Shown here: positions 9,092-19,162 of the stretch, piece after piece
Numbering within the stretch: the first letter of the stretch is position 1
Layout of the letters: every line of letters starts with the position of its first letter
Translations under genes and position numbers: made by a program
Assembly: GCA_902521465.1 (NCBI GenBank)
Contig: CABYRL010000008.1
Location: forward strand, 1 to 52,719
Origin: an uncultured Alphaproteobacteria bacterium
GTDB taxonomy: Bacteria; Pseudomonadota; Alphaproteobacteria; HIMB59
Length of the DNA stretch: 52,719 bases
Direction: 5' to 3'
Notes under the pieces: model-generated
What the model saw: the letters and a program-made list of their open reading frames with translations, nothing else
Databases searched by the model: none
What the model was told of the DNA's origin: nothing

Positions 9092-9431
9092 AATTTACTT
9101 CAGTTTTGATGCCTTTTGTGTTTAGTAATTCTAGAAGTTCACCCGACTCAGCCATTTCTTTCATAATATCACAACCACCAACAAATTCTTTTTTTATGTA
9201 AAGTTGAGGTATAGTAGGCCAATTTGAATAAGTCTTTATACCCTCTCTAATGTTGTTATCTTCAAGCACATTACAATGGCCAAACTCAACCCCAGTTTTT
9301 TTTAAAATTGCGCTTGCAACTGATGAGAAACCACACATAGGAAAATCAGGGTTACCTTTCATAAATAGGAAAACTTCATTATCTCCAATCATTTTTTCAA
9401 TTTGCTCTTTTGTACTACTCTCTAATTCCAT
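9090..9431 (-). CDS. grxD: Monothiol glutaredoxin, Grx4 family
   Basis: CGFS-type glutaredoxins bind a glutathione-ligated [2Fe-2S] cluster and deliver or exchange it with partners, BolA above all. The single active-site Cys is in PMCGFSS (about residues 32-38), followed by SNWPTIPQLYIKKEFVGGCDIM, which holds the cis-Pro and glutathione-binding residues. The 113-aa length is standard. Its start touches the bolA stop, so the two are translated as a pair at the end of the purine operon. The bolA-grxD pair is itself strong support for an Fe-S trafficking role. Confidence 0.95.
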   Translation of the reverse strand: MELESSTKEQIEKMIGDNEVFLFMKGNPDFPMCGFSSVASAILKKTGVEFGHCNVLEDNNIREGIKTYSNWPTIPQLYIKKEFVGGCDIMKEMAESGELLELLNTKGIKTEVN

Positions 9432-9664
9432 TATTTTGTTCCTTTCGTTTTTAATTGCATAGCATGAAGCTCTTTATCCATTAATCCATCTAGTAATTTA
9501 TAAACTAACTGGTGTTGTTGTATACGTGACAATCCGTTAAACATATTACTTTCAATTTCAACTGAATAATGATCGTTATCACCGGCAAGGTCCTCAATTA
9601 CAATTTTAGAATTTGGAAATTTGTCCTCAAGGAGTCCCTCTAATTTTTTTTGTTCAATAGGCAT
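9431..9664 (-). CDS. bolA: BolA family protein
   Basis: A small 77-aa BolA/IbaG fold protein. The signature is the segment with HYSVEIESNMFNGLSRIQQHQLVYKLL, followed by LHAMQLKTKGT; the conserved His residues are those used to co-ligate a [2Fe-2S] cluster with Grx4. It lies between purL and grxD with no real gap on either side. The likely role is in Fe-S cluster insertion or iron sensing together with the neighbouring glutaredoxin. No DNA-binding role can be seen from the sequence. Confidence 0.9.
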   Translation of the reverse strand: MPIEQKKLEGLLEDKFPNSKIVIEDLAGDNDHYSVEIESNMFNGLSRIQQHQLVYKLLDGLMDKELHAMQLKTKGTK

Positions 9665-11830
9665 CTAACTAATTATCTTTTCAAAATTATTACGATATTT
9701 ATTCATAATATCAAAATAGTCAAATTTTTTAGAGTTTATCTCAATACCCTCTTTTATTATTTCTCCTATTTCGATGTATTCAACACCTTTTTTTGTAAGG
9801 AATGAAGTTACTTCTTCAAGATCTTTACTTCTTATCTCAATCACATATCCAGCACTATACTCGCAGAATAAATCAATAGGATCAGAGACCTTTACATTAA
9901 AACCCATATCCCTATATTGCATTTTTAATAATGAAGAAAAGATACCTCCTCTGGAAATATCATTACAAGACATAATGCATTTCAAATCTGATAATTCCAA
10001 AACACAATTTGCAATTTTTTTCTCAAAATCTAGATCTAATACCTCTAAGTCATTAAATTCACATATATTTAAAGCAATTTTTTGATCTTGTAATAAGTAA
10101 GGACTACAATTCTTTGTTAGTTGTTTTCCTAAAATAAGGATCTTATTACCAATTTCACAAAACTTATTTGTGTTTATTTTATTTAAATTCATATTGGAAC
10201 CTACCATTCCTATTACAGGTGTAGGTTTAATTGGTATTTCATTTGTCTGGTTATATAGAGATACATTACCTGAAACAATAGGTGTATTGAATTTGATAGC
10301 TGCAGTTTTTAATCCATTAATAGATAAAACCAATTCTCCCATAATGTTTGGATCTAAAGGACTTGCAAAGTTAAGGTTATTTGTAATTGCTAAAGGATTC
10401 AAATTGCATGCAATTAAATTTCTATAGGACTCAGCAACTGTATGTTTCATACCTTCGTAAGGATTGATTCTTATATACAAGGCATTGCAGTCGGTAGAGG
10501 CACCAATTACTTTTTGTGTTCCGTGAATTTTTACTATACCTGATGATTGACCTGGTTCTCTGATAGTATCTCCCATTACAGTAGAATCATATTGATCAAA
10601 AACCCAACTTTTATCTAAATAATTAAGATTTGTAAGAAGGTTATTTATCATATCTTCCAATTTAATTTTGGAAAAATCAAAATGTTTGTTTTTTCTTTTT
10701 CTTGGAATATAAAACTCTCTATCGTATTCAGGAGCATCATCAACAATTATTTCTACAGGTAGATTGACAACTTTTTTATTATTTGACTCAAACACAACTC
10801 TTTTTGTATCTGTAATTTCTCCAATGACTTCATAATCAATTTGCCATTTTTGAAGAACTTCTCTGACTTTATGATCGTTTTTTTTATCGATAACAGCTAA
10901 CATTCTTTCTTGGCTTTCAGATAAAAGTATCTCATAGGCGCTAAGGGGTTGCCTTAATGGAACTTTATCAAGATTGATATAAACACCTACATTTCCTTTT
11001 GAAGCCATTTCTACACTGGAGGAGGTAATACCCGCAGCTCCCATATCTTGCATTGACTCTATTAATCCTGATGACATTAATTCCAAGCATCCTTCCATTA
11101 AAAGTTTTTCCATGAAGGGATCACCAACTTGTACCGAGGGCCTTTTTTCATCTTCATCTTCCTCTGAAAAAACATCAGAGGCCATACTTGCTCCATGAAT
11201 TCCATCTTTTCCAGTTTTAGATCCAATGTAAACAATAAGGCCACCAATAGTTTTTGGCTTAGAGTAAAAGATTTTATCTTTTTGAACATGTCCCACAGCC
11301 ATAGCATTAACCAAATTATTAAAATCATATGTTGACTCAAACTCACACTCACCACCAATATTAGGAATTCCAATACAGTTACCATAGTGTCCAATTCCAT
11401 GAACCACACCATTTAACAAGTATTTTGTCTTTTCAGTTTCTATTAAACCAAATCTAATTGAGTCAAGAGTAGCAATTGGTCTTGCTCCCATTGTAAATAT
11501 ATCTCTTAGTATACCCCCAACACCAGTTGCTGAACCGTTGAAAGGCTCTATGTAACTTGGATGATTGTGGCTTTCTATTTTAAACGCAATACCATCGTTA
11601 TCTTGCAAATCAATTACACCAGCGTTTTCTCCTGGTCCCTGAATTACAATTTCATTATCTGTAGGGAGTTTCTTAAGCCATTTTTTTGAAGTTTTATAAC
11701 AACAGTGTTCATTCCACATTGCAGAAAAAATACCCAATTCCTCAATACTTAAGTCTCTGTTTAGATATTTCCTAATAACCTGAAATTCATCTAAAGTTAA
11801 ACCATGTTGGAGTATTAACTCTTCATTCAT
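9665..11830 (-). CDS. purL: Phosphoribosylformylglycinamidine synthase subunit PurL
   Basis: The catalytic subunit of FGAM synthase (step 4 of purine synthesis) turns FGAR, ATP and ammonia into FGAM. At 721 aa it is the small PurL that needs separate PurS and PurQ, both encoded just upstream. Motifs include SAMWNEHCCYKTSKKWLKKL at the N-terminus, GPGENAGVI, KIESHNHPSYIEPFNGSATGVGGILRD (ATP/Mg site), DMGAAGITSS and GNVSLYNQT. It overlaps purQ by 4 bases and abuts bolA. Confidence 0.97.
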   Translation of the reverse strand: MNEELILQHGLTLDEFQVIRKYLNRDLSIEELGIFSAMWNEHCCYKTSKKWLKKLPTDNEIVIQGPGENAGVIDLQDNDGIAFKIESHNHPSYIEPFNGSATGVGGILRDIFTMGARPIATLDSIRFGLIETEKTKYLLNGVVHGIGHYGNCIGIPNIGGECEFESTYDFNNLVNAMAVGHVQKDKIFYSKPKTIGGLIVYIGSKTGKDGIHGASMASDVFSEEDEDEKRPSVQVGDPFMEKLLMEGCLELMSSGLIESMQDMGAAGITSSSVEMASKGNVGVYINLDKVPLRQPLSAYEILLSESQERMLAVIDKKNDHKVREVLQKWQIDYEVIGEITDTKRVVFESNNKKVVNLPVEIIVDDAPEYDREFYIPRKRKNKHFDFSKIKLEDMINNLLTNLNYLDKSWVFDQYDSTVMGDTIREPGQSSGIVKIHGTQKVIGASTDCNALYIRINPYEGMKHTVAESYRNLIACNLNPLAITNNLNFASPLDPNIMGELVLSINGLKTAAIKFNTPIVSGNVSLYNQTNEIPIKPTPVIGMVGSNMNLNKINTNKFCEIGNKILILGKQLTKNCSPYLLQDQKIALNICEFNDLEVLDLDFEKKIANCVLELSDLKCIMSCNDISRGGIFSSLLKMQYRDMGFNVKVSDPIDLFCEYSAGYVIEIRSKDLEEVTSFLTKKGVEYIEIGEIIKEGIEINSKKFDYFDIMNKYRNNFEKIIS

Positions 11831-12507
11831 GAAATTAAAGACTCTATAATAAGTCTTCCATCTTGTGATTGATGAAAATCAGAATATGCTCTCTCGGGAT
11901 GAGGCATCATTCCAAGAACATTCTTTTTTTTGTTTGTAATACCTGCAATAGCCTCTATTGAACCATTTATATTTTCTTCATTGTTTGAGAATTCACCTTT
12001 GCAATATTCAAATGCAATTTGTTCATTATTTTTTAATAAATTTAAAGTTTCAGTATCACAATAAAAATTTCCCTCGTTATGGGCTACAGGTATTTGAAGA
12101 ATTTGGTTATCTTTGATTGAAAAATTAAAATTATTTTTAAATTTTTTTTTAATAAAACAATTTTTTCCTAAAAATTTAAGTTTTTTATTTCGAATTAATG
12201 CTCCTTCAAGAAGTCCAATTTCAGTTAAAATTTGAAAGCCATTACAAATACCTAATAAATATCTATTATCATTTGCATGTTTTACAACCTCATCAATAAT
12301 TTTGCTTTTTGATGCCATTGCTCCTGATCTTAAATAATCACCAAAGCTAAAACCCCCAGGTAAAATTACTAAATCAACTTTTGGCAATGATGTCTCCTCA
12401 TGCCAAATATTATGAACCTCACCTTTAGTTAAATCTTTTAAGTAGCATAATGCGTCTCTGTCACAATTAGATCCAGGAAATGTTATAACAGCAGATTTAA
12501 AACTCAT
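11827..12507 (-). CDS. purQ: Phosphoribosylformylglycinamidine synthase subunit PurQ
   Basis: The class I glutamine amidotransferase subunit hydrolyses glutamine and feeds ammonia to PurL. The nucleophile Cys is in LLGICNGFQIL (about residues 89-99), the oxyanion region is LPGGFSFGDYLRSGAM, and the catalytic His and Glu are in MMPHPERAYSD near the C-terminus. VITFPGSNCDRD at the start is typical for PurQ. The 226-aa length is normal. It overlaps purS and purL by 4 bases on each side, as expected for subunits made in fixed ratio. Confidence 0.97.
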   Translation of the reverse strand: MSFKSAVITFPGSNCDRDALCYLKDLTKGEVHNIWHEETSLPKVDLVILPGGFSFGDYLRSGAMASKSKIIDEVVKHANDNRYLLGICNGFQILTEIGLLEGALIRNKKLKFLGKNCFIKKKFKNNFNFSIKDNQILQIPVAHNEGNFYCDTETLNLLKNNEQIAFEYCKGEFSNNEENINGSIEAIAGITNKKKNVLGMMPHPERAYSDFHQSQDGRLIIESLIS

Positions 12508-12743
12508 CCAAGCACTTCATACTCTTCAATAATATCGTTGACTAAAAGTTTTTTGCAAGCAGAGTCGATTTTTTGTGCTTTTTCCTCTTTACTTACATTA
12601 TCGGGTAAATCTAATTCAATAAGTTTTCCCTGTCGGATATTTGAAAATTCTGTAAATCCTAAACTATTAAGTGACTGTTCGATTACTTTTCCCTGTGGTT
12701 CTAAAATTTGGCCTTTAAGTCTTACTAAAATTTTTATTCGCAT
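12504..12743 (-). CDS. purS: Phosphoribosylformylglycinamidine synthase subunit PurS
   Basis: A 79-aa subunit that bridges PurL and PurQ in the three-part FGAM synthase complex. It carries the usual PurS pattern: the first strand ending in LKGQILEPQGKVIEQSLNSLGF, then RQGKLIELDLP, and a final helix with ACKKLLVNDIIEEYEV. It lies exactly between purC and purQ, sharing one base with the purC stop and four bases with purQ. Confidence 0.95.
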   Translation of the reverse strand: MRIKILVRLKGQILEPQGKVIEQSLNSLGFTEFSNIRQGKLIELDLPDNVSKEEKAQKIDSACKKLLVNDIIEEYEVLG

Positions 12744-13459
12744 TAAATTGTCAAGTTTAACCTATTAAGCACCTCTTCATAAGCTTCTTCGATATTTCCT
12801 AAATCTCTACGAAATCGATCTTTATCAAGTTTTTTATTTGTTTTTAAATCCCACAAACGACATGTATCTGGTGAAATTTCATCTGCTAAAACAAGCTCAT
12901 CAGTTTTTTTACAAACTCCAAATTCTAATTTAAAGTCAACTAGATTTATTCCTATAGAATAGAACGTAGACCTTAATATGTCATTTATTCTCAAAGAATA
13001 TTCATCTATTAACTCTAATTCATCAAAATCACATAAACCTAAATTAAGAATATGTTCAGAACTTATATGAGGATCGCCGAGTTCATCAGATTTTAAACAA
13101 TACTCAATTAGCGTATCAGATAATTGTGTTCCTTCTTTTACACCAAACTTTTTAGATAAAGAGCCTGCAAAGAAATTTCTAACTAAAACTTCAATTGGAA
13201 TAATATCTACTTTTTTTAAAAGCTGAGATTTTTTATCAATTTTCTTTATAAAGTGTGTTGGAATATCACAATGATTCAATATTTGAAATAAATAACTCGA
13301 TATAGCATTATTAATTGCACCCTTATTCTTTATAGAGCCCTTTTTTAAATTATTAAAAGCTGTAGCATCATTTTTATAGGTAGCTATGACTTCCTTACTA
13401 GTTTTGGCATAAATAATTTTTGCTTTTCCCTCATATAATTTTTTCAATTTTACTGCCAT
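12743..13459 (-). CDS. purC: SAICAR synthase (phosphoribosylaminoimidazole-succinocarboxamide synthase)
   Basis: This enzyme joins CAIR and aspartate using ATP to make SAICAR. The N-terminus LYEGKAKIIYAKTSKEVIATYKNDATAFN is diagnostic. IPIEVLVRNFFAGSLSKKFG and LVDFKLEFGVCKKTDELVLADEISPDTCRLWD, the ATP/metal site, follow. The 238-aa length is standard for bacterial PurC. It shares one base with the purB stop and one with the purS start, so the operon is packed without gaps. Confidence 0.97.
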   Translation of the reverse strand: MAVKLKKLYEGKAKIIYAKTSKEVIATYKNDATAFNNLKKGSIKNKGAINNAISSYLFQILNHCDIPTHFIKKIDKKSQLLKKVDIIPIEVLVRNFFAGSLSKKFGVKEGTQLSDTLIEYCLKSDELGDPHISSEHILNLGLCDFDELELIDEYSLRINDILRSTFYSIGINLVDFKLEFGVCKKTDELVLADEISPDTCRLWDLKTNKKLDKDRFRRDLGNIEEAYEEVLNRLNLTI

Positions 13460-14748
13460 TAATTAATCCTTTTAAATATTTTATCAACATTTTTAAAAAG
13501 ATTTTTATTATTGAAGATATTATTAACTTTACTTGATATTTTTAATTTGGCTAAACGAGGATGACTCAAAAGATTATCTTTAAAAGACATATTACCTTTC
13601 CAAGTTTTCAAAGCACAATCTTGAACAATCTTATAGGCATCTTCTCTTAAAACTTTATTTTCAATAAGAAAAATTAGGACATTTTGTGAATAGGGTAGGC
13701 CTTTTAAAAGATTTAAATTTTTCATCATATTTTTTTTATTTATATTTAAATTATTTAAAACGTTGATCATTCTTTGAACTGCAAAGTCGAGCGTTATGGT
13801 GGCATTGGGAGCGTTTATTCTCTCAACACTGGAGTGACTTATATCTCTTTCATGCCATGAAGTTATATTCTCCAAAGCAGGAATGGTTAACGATCTAATC
13901 ACTCTTGCTAGTCCTGTTAAATTTTCTGATAAAATTGGATTTTTTTTATGAGGCATTGCCGAACTACCCTTTTGGCCTTTTCCAAAACCTTCCTCAACTT
14001 CTAAAACTTCTGTTCTTTGTAAGTGTCTAATTTCAGTTGATAGACGTTCTATGGAGCTTGCAATAATAGCAAAAGAGCAAAAAAGGTCCGCATGCCTGTC
14101 TCTTGGAATTGTCTGCGTGGAGACAGGTTCGATTGAAAATTTTAATTTTTTAGCAATCATTTGCTCTACCCTTATGTCAATATTTGAATATGTCCCTACA
14201 GGACCAGACATTTGAATTGTTTGTATTTGTTTTATCGAATTTTTAAGACGATCTATGTTTCTTTTGTTTTCGGCTAGATATCCTAATATTTTTAATCCAA
14301 AAGTAGTCGTTTCGGCGTGAATACCATGACTTCTACCGATACATAATGTGTACTTATGTTTTTTTGCAATATTTAAAAGAGATTTACTCAAAGTTTTTAA
14401 ACCTTCAAGAATTATATTGCTTGATTGGTTAAGTTGTATGGAGAAAGAAGTATCTAAAATATCACTAGAAGTTAGTCCCTTATGAATATACCTAGACTCG
14501 GGTCCTACATACTTTGCTACATTAGTTAAAAAAGCAATTACATCGTGCTTTGTTTTTTCTTCAATTTTTTCTATTTCTTTTACCTTAAACTTTGCTTTTT
14601 TTTTGATTTTGTTTGAGGTCCCTTTAGGTATCTGACCCAATTTTTCCATTGCCTCACAAGCGAGAATTTCAAGGTCAAGCCATATTTGAAATTTATTACT
14701 ATCTTCCCAGATTTCTTTAAGAATTTTTCTAGAGTATCTTGGTATCAA
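13459..14748 (-). CDS. purB: Adenylosuccinate lyase
   Basis: This member of the fumarase/aspartase superfamily cleaves SAICAR to AICAR and adenylosuccinate to AMP. The superfamily signature GSSAMPHKKNPILSENLTGLARV holds the catalytic Ser loop. The N-terminal MIPRYSRKILKEIW, the middle TSSDILDTS and GRSHGIHAETTTFGLKI (catalytic His) are typical of the 430-aa alphaproteobacterial form. It sits between map and purC, overlapping map by 4 bases. Confidence 0.96.
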   Translation of the reverse strand: MIPRYSRKILKEIWEDSNKFQIWLDLEILACEAMEKLGQIPKGTSNKIKKKAKFKVKEIEKIEEKTKHDVIAFLTNVAKYVGPESRYIHKGLTSSDILDTSFSIQLNQSSNIILEGLKTLSKSLLNIAKKHKYTLCIGRSHGIHAETTTFGLKILGYLAENKRNIDRLKNSIKQIQTIQMSGPVGTYSNIDIRVEQMIAKKLKFSIEPVSTQTIPRDRHADLFCSFAIIASSIERLSTEIRHLQRTEVLEVEEGFGKGQKGSSAMPHKKNPILSENLTGLARVIRSLTIPALENITSWHERDISHSSVERINAPNATITLDFAVQRMINVLNNLNINKKNMMKNLNLLKGLPYSQNVLIFLIENKVLREDAYKIVQDCALKTWKGNMSFKDNLLSHPRLAKLKISSKVNNIFNNKNLFKNVDKIFKRIN

Positions 14749-15524
14749 TTATAAAAAGCCTTACTTGGGGACTCTGTTAGAATCTCAATAATATCACCAT
14801 TAATGTATATCGTATGTTCGTACTGAGCGCTAAGTGTTTTATCTTTAGTCACTGCAGTCCAACCATCTTTAAGTATTTTAGATTGATATTTACCAACATT
14901 GATCATGGGTTCAATTGTAAAAATCATTCCATCTACAAATTGTACTTTATCATACTCACTATCGTAATAGTGTAAAATACTAGGATTCTCGTGAAACTTT
15001 AATCCAACTCCATGTCCACAAAAATCTCTAACAACACTAAAGTTGTTTGAAGTTGCTATATTCTCAATTTTTTTTCCTATTCTACTGATAGGCTCACCAA
15101 CTTTTATCTCGCCAATACTCTCTATTAAACAATCGTGGGTAACCTTGCATAGATTACTTGCTTTAATTGAAATGTCTCCTACTTTAAACATCCTTGATGA
15201 GTCCCCATGCCAACCATCAATTATTGTTGTTACATCTACATTTAAAATATCTCCATTTTGAAGCTTTCGATTCTGGTTTGGAATCCCATGACAAATAACA
15301 TGATTTAATGAGGTACATGTAGACTTTGGAAAACCTCTGTAAAACAACGGTGCAGGTGTGCCTCCTAGCTCTTGAATTCTTGTTAAACAATAATCATCAA
15401 TCTCAGATGTTGAGACATCTTCTTTTATAATATTATTTAGTTCGTCTAAAATAGTTGCAGTAATTTTACTTGCCTCTCTGCAAGGTTCTACTTCATCACT
15501 TTTGTATGATTTAATTTTCATCAA
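14745..15524 (-). CDS. map: Methionine aminopeptidase, type I
   Basis: This metalloprotease removes the N-terminal Met of new proteins. All five metal ligands can be placed: Asp in LNVDVTTIIDGWHGD (two Asp), His in FCGHGVGLKFHENP, Glu in FTIEPMI and Glu in AQYEHTIYI. The 259-aa length without an N-terminal extension defines type I. The start may be either of two consecutive Met codons (MMKIKSYK). It overlaps sfsA by 14 bases and purB by 4. Confidence 0.95.
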   Translation of the reverse strand: MMKIKSYKSDEVEPCREASKITATILDELNNIIKEDVSTSEIDDYCLTRIQELGGTPAPLFYRGFPKSTCTSLNHVICHGIPNQNRKLQNGDILNVDVTTIIDGWHGDSSRMFKVGDISIKASNLCKVTHDCLIESIGEIKVGEPISRIGKKIENIATSNNFSVVRDFCGHGVGLKFHENPSILHYYDSEYDKVQFVDGMIFTIEPMINVGKYQSKILKDGWTAVTKDKTLSAQYEHTIYINGDIIEILTESPSKAFYN

Positions 15525-16206
15525 TATTTATCTCACCAGTAATATTTATACCTTTATATGATACGTTACATTTAAAAGCTCTAAATTGTACGCCACTTTT
15601 TTTTGCTATTAGAGAGTTTTCATAATACTCATTATCCAAATCTTTAGCTACAGAAAATCTATCTACATCATTTCGTTGAATTAGATATATTAAAAAACAT
15701 TTACTTCCTTTTTTGGACATATTACTTAACTCAATTAGGTGTTTAGATCCCCTTGAAGTAACTGCATCTGGAAATTCTGCTAAATTCTTTTTCCTTGATA
15801 AAGTAACTGATTTGACTTCAATGTAAGTATCTCCATTAGGGTGGCTAGCAAAGATATCAATTCTAGAATTTTTTCCATATTTTACCTCTTTTTTGAAATC
15901 ACCTTTAATTTCCTGCAAAATTTTTTTCCCCCTCATAGCGTTGAAAATTATGTCATTTGGTAGAGATGTATTTACACCTACAAATGTTTCGAGGTCTTTA
16001 ATTGCCTCCAATCTATATTTTAATTTTGCATTTGGGTTTTCAACTTTTGCAACTAATACTTTAGAACCCTCTTTCAATAAACCTAAAAGTGACCCTGTAT
16101 TTGGGCAGTAAGCTGTGACAACTACATTATCAATCTTTAAATCAACAAAAAATCGCTTATAGCGTTTTATAAAAAAACCCTCTAAGATTTCCTCTTTATA
16201 CTTCAT
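15511..16206 (-). CDS. sfsA: SfsA-family DNA/RNA nuclease-like protein
   Basis: The 231-aa product belongs to the SfsA family, named after an E. coli sugar fermentation stimulation phenotype. The fold combines an OB-like N-terminus (about residues 10-80, with VVTAYCPNTGSL) and a nuclease-like core; RIDIFASHPNGDTYIEVKSVTL resembles the D-(E/D)xK active site of PD-(D/E)xK nucleases, and FPDAVTSRGSKHL is highly conserved. The biological role is not settled. It is the first gene of the nine-gene minus-strand operon, and its ATG is separated from the divergent cinA ATG by only two bases. Confidence 0.93.
   Translation of the reverse strand: MKYKEEILEGFFIKRYKRFFVDLKIDNVVVTAYCPNTGSLLGLLKEGSKVLVAKVENPNAKLKYRLEAIKDLETFVGVNTSLPNDIIFNAMRGKKILQEIKGDFKKEVKYGKNSRIDIFASHPNGDTYIEVKSVTLSRKKNLAEFPDAVTSRGSKHLIELSNMSKKGSKCFLIYLIQRNDVDRFSVAKDLDNEYYENSLIAKKSGVQFRAFKCNVSYKGINITGEINIDEN
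16197..16202 (+). promoter_or_regulatory. Possible -10 element of cinA, inside sfsA
   Basis: TATACT lies six bases before the cinA ATG at 16209 and within the first codons of the divergent sfsA. A transcript from it would begin at or next to the ATG. No clear -35 is seen. In the other direction AAGACA (read on the minus strand, 16244-16239) and TATTAG (16221-16216) with 17 bp spacing could drive sfsA from inside cinA. Confidence 0.35.
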
Positions 16207-16208
16207 TT

Positions 16209-16952
16209 ATGGTAACTAATAAAAAAATTAATTCAGCTTGTCTTGTGATCATTGGCAATGAGATATTATCAGGTAGGACACAAGATAAAAATATAAATCA
16301 TATAGCTAAAGAGTTGTTCATTTGTGGTATTTCTCTGCAGTTAGTGGTTGTAATTCCTGACCAAAAAAAAATTATTATTTCTCAAATAAGGAAATTAAAA
16401 AATCAATATGATTTTATTATAACTACTGGTGGTATAGGTCCAACTCACGATGACATTACATCTGAGTCAATTAGTTTAGCAGTTAAAAAAAAATACAAAT
16501 TACATAATGGCGCATATAAAGAATTAAGAAAATATTACAGGAAAATTAAATCTGAATTGACTGATGCTAGAATGAAAATGGCGTATATGCCGGAAGGCTC
16601 TAAGTTAATTTTAAATAAAGTTAGTGGAGCACCAGGTTTTAAAATTGAAAATATTTATGTTTTTGCTGGCATACCCTCAATAGTACAAGCGATGATGAAA
16701 GAATTTAAAAAAATGATTAAAATTAAAAATAAATTTTATTCAACCACAATATCTACAAAACTTTTTGAGAGTAAAATAGCCCATCTACTTGTTCAAGCTG
16801 AGAGAAAATATAAATATATTTCTATAGGTAGCTATCCAATTTTTGATAAAAAACCGAAGGGTGTAGAGATTGTTATAAACTCTCAAGTGAATAAATTCGG
16901 TGTTAGTAATGCGAAAAAATTCATATTAAGAGAAATAAACAAAATCATTTAA
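16209..16952 (+). CDS. CinA N-terminal domain protein (MoCF/molybdopterin-binding fold)
   Basis: The 247-aa protein holds only the MoaB/MogA-like domain of CinA: VIGNEILSGRTQDKN at the N-terminus, ITTGGIGPTHDDITSESI (about residues 77-94, the family signature) and GAPGFKIENIYVFAGIPS. The PncC-type NMN amidohydrolase domain of full CinA is absent, as in many alphaproteobacterial stand-alone forms. In related proteins this domain hydrolyses ADP-ribose-like or NAD-derived compounds; a competence role is unlikely to apply. It starts two bases from the divergent sfsA start and is followed by tRNA genes. Confidence 0.9.
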   Translation: MVTNKKINSACLVIIGNEILSGRTQDKNINHIAKELFICGISLQLVVVIPDQKKIIISQIRKLKNQYDFIITTGGIGPTHDDITSESISLAVKKKYKLHNGAYKELRKYYRKIKSELTDARMKMAYMPEGSKLILNKVSGAPGFKIENIYVFAGIPSIVQAMMKEFKKMIKIKNKFYSTTISTKLFESKIAHLLVQAERKYKYISIGSYPIFDKKPKGVEIVINSQVNKFGVSNAKKFILREINKII

Positions 16953-16963
16953 GATTAGGCTAA

Positions 16964-16969
16964 TATAAT
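16964..16969 (+). promoter_or_regulatory. -10 element (TATAAT) for the tRNA-Met pair
   Basis: A perfect TATAAT lies in the 37-base gap between cinA and tRNA-Met. Transcription would begin near 16976, about 14 bases before the tRNA. No convincing -35 is present at the right spacing. Confidence 0.4.
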
Positions 16970-16989
16970 ATAAAACAATATTTCTTTAT

Positions 16990-17066
16990 GGCGGAGTAGC
17001 TCAGTTGGTTAGAGCGGTGGAATCATAATCCATGTGTCGGGGGTTCAAATCCCTCCTCCGCTACCA
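16990..17066 (+). tRNA. tRNA-Met(CAU), elongator
   Basis: A complete 77-base cloverleaf: acceptor GGCGGAG/CTCCGCT (with one G-U end pair), D-arm GCTC...GAGC, anticodon stem GTGGA/TCCAT around loop ATCATAA (anticodon CAT), T-arm GGGGG/CCCTC, discriminator A and encoded CCA. The G1-U72 pairing shows it is not the initiator. A CAU anticodon could also belong to the lysidine-modified tRNA-Ile2, but the sequence resembles alphaproteobacterial elongator tRNA-Met. Confidence 0.9.
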
Positions 17067-17117
17067 AGAATAATCATTGTAATTGTTGATATTTTGACAT
17101 ATCTTTCGTTTTCTGAT

Positions 17118-17194
<77 letters not shown>

Positions 17195-17334
17195 ACTTTC
17201 TAAAAACTCTTTTTTTTCAATAGTTTTTTTTTATTTTTTTTAATGAAATGCATTTGACAATGTCCCCATAAAGTGTAGATATATTCTACTTTTTATTCGA
17301 TTCACTAGGCCATTTATTGTGCATTAGTGATTCT

Positions 17335-17343
17335 TGCTCTTTA
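17335..17343 (+). promoter_or_regulatory. boxA antitermination site of the rRNA leader
   Basis: TGCTCTTTA is identical to the core of the bacterial rRNA boxA, the RNA site bound by NusB-S10 to form an antitermination complex. It is correctly placed between the promoter and the 16S gene. A perfect 10-base complement (ATAAAGAGCA, 19062-19071) lies in the 16S-tRNA-Ile spacer. Confidence 0.75.
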
Positions 17344-17363
17344 TATTTTGTAAATATGAAATG

Positions 17364-17375
17364 AATAGACGGTGG
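17364..17375 (+). other. 5' half of the 16S RNase III processing stalk
   Basis: AATAGACGGTGG is perfectly complementary to CCACCGTCTATT at 19024-19035, just after 16S. The helix extends outward by three more pairs (two G-U) and inward by two pairs past a one-base bulge. This is the long helix that brackets precursor 16S rRNA and is normally cut by RNase III. Confidence 0.85.
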
Positions 17376-17486
17376 GTTTATAACGTCAAATTTCGATCAA
17401 GCTTTCATTTGAGAAAAATGACAGCTCGTTATTTTGGCGTCTAACCTACGTCAATTTAAAACTTTGTTTTTTATGAGTAGGTAATT

Positions 17487-18984
<1,498 letters not shown>

Positions 18985-19023
18985 AGGAAAAAAAACTTTG
19001 AACTAAGTGTACGTTCGAAGTAA

Positions 19024-19035
19024 CCACCGTCTATT
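19024..19035 (+). other. 3' half of the 16S RNase III processing stalk
   Basis: CCACCGTCTATT pairs perfectly with 17364-17375 across the 16S gene. About 27 bases further on, ATAAAGAGCA (19062-19071) can pair with the boxA region at 17335-17344, forming an outer 10-bp helix. Confidence 0.8.
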
Positions 19036-19077
19036 TGTTTTGCTTTTTTCAACATGTGTTGATAAAGAGCATTGATT

Positions 19078-19154
19078 GGGCGTGTAGCTCAGTTGGTTAG
19101 AGCGCGCGCTTGATAAGCGTGAGGTCGGAGGTTCAAGTCCTCCCTCGCCCACCA
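19078..19154 (+). tRNA. tRNA-Ile(GAU)
   Basis: A 77-base cloverleaf in the 16S-23S spacer. The anticodon stem CGCGC/GCGTG encloses loop TTGATAA with anticodon GAT; the acceptor is GGGCGTG/CTCGCCC, discriminator A and encoded CCA. The location directly after 16S and before tRNA-Ala is the standard bacterial arrangement. Confidence 0.97.
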
Positions 19155-19162
19155 ACAATGTT

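Larger units (their letters stand above)
17195..17486 (+). promoter_or_regulatory. rRNA operon promoter and leader region
   Basis: This gene-free stretch of 292 bases carries the rRNA control signals. A T-rich tract (about 17209-17241) is followed by a perfect -35 TTGACA at 17254-17259; 16 bp downstream lies TAGATA (17276-17281), a modest -10. BoxA and the 5' half of the 16S processing stalk come next. Nothing else, such as an open reading frame or terminator hairpin, is seen. Confidence 0.6.

Noticed and set aside
17094-17099. TTGACA before tRNA-fMet as its own -35 element
   Set aside because: It is only 19 bases before the tRNA, so the matching -10 would fall inside the tRNA gene; cotranscription with tRNA-Met is more likely.
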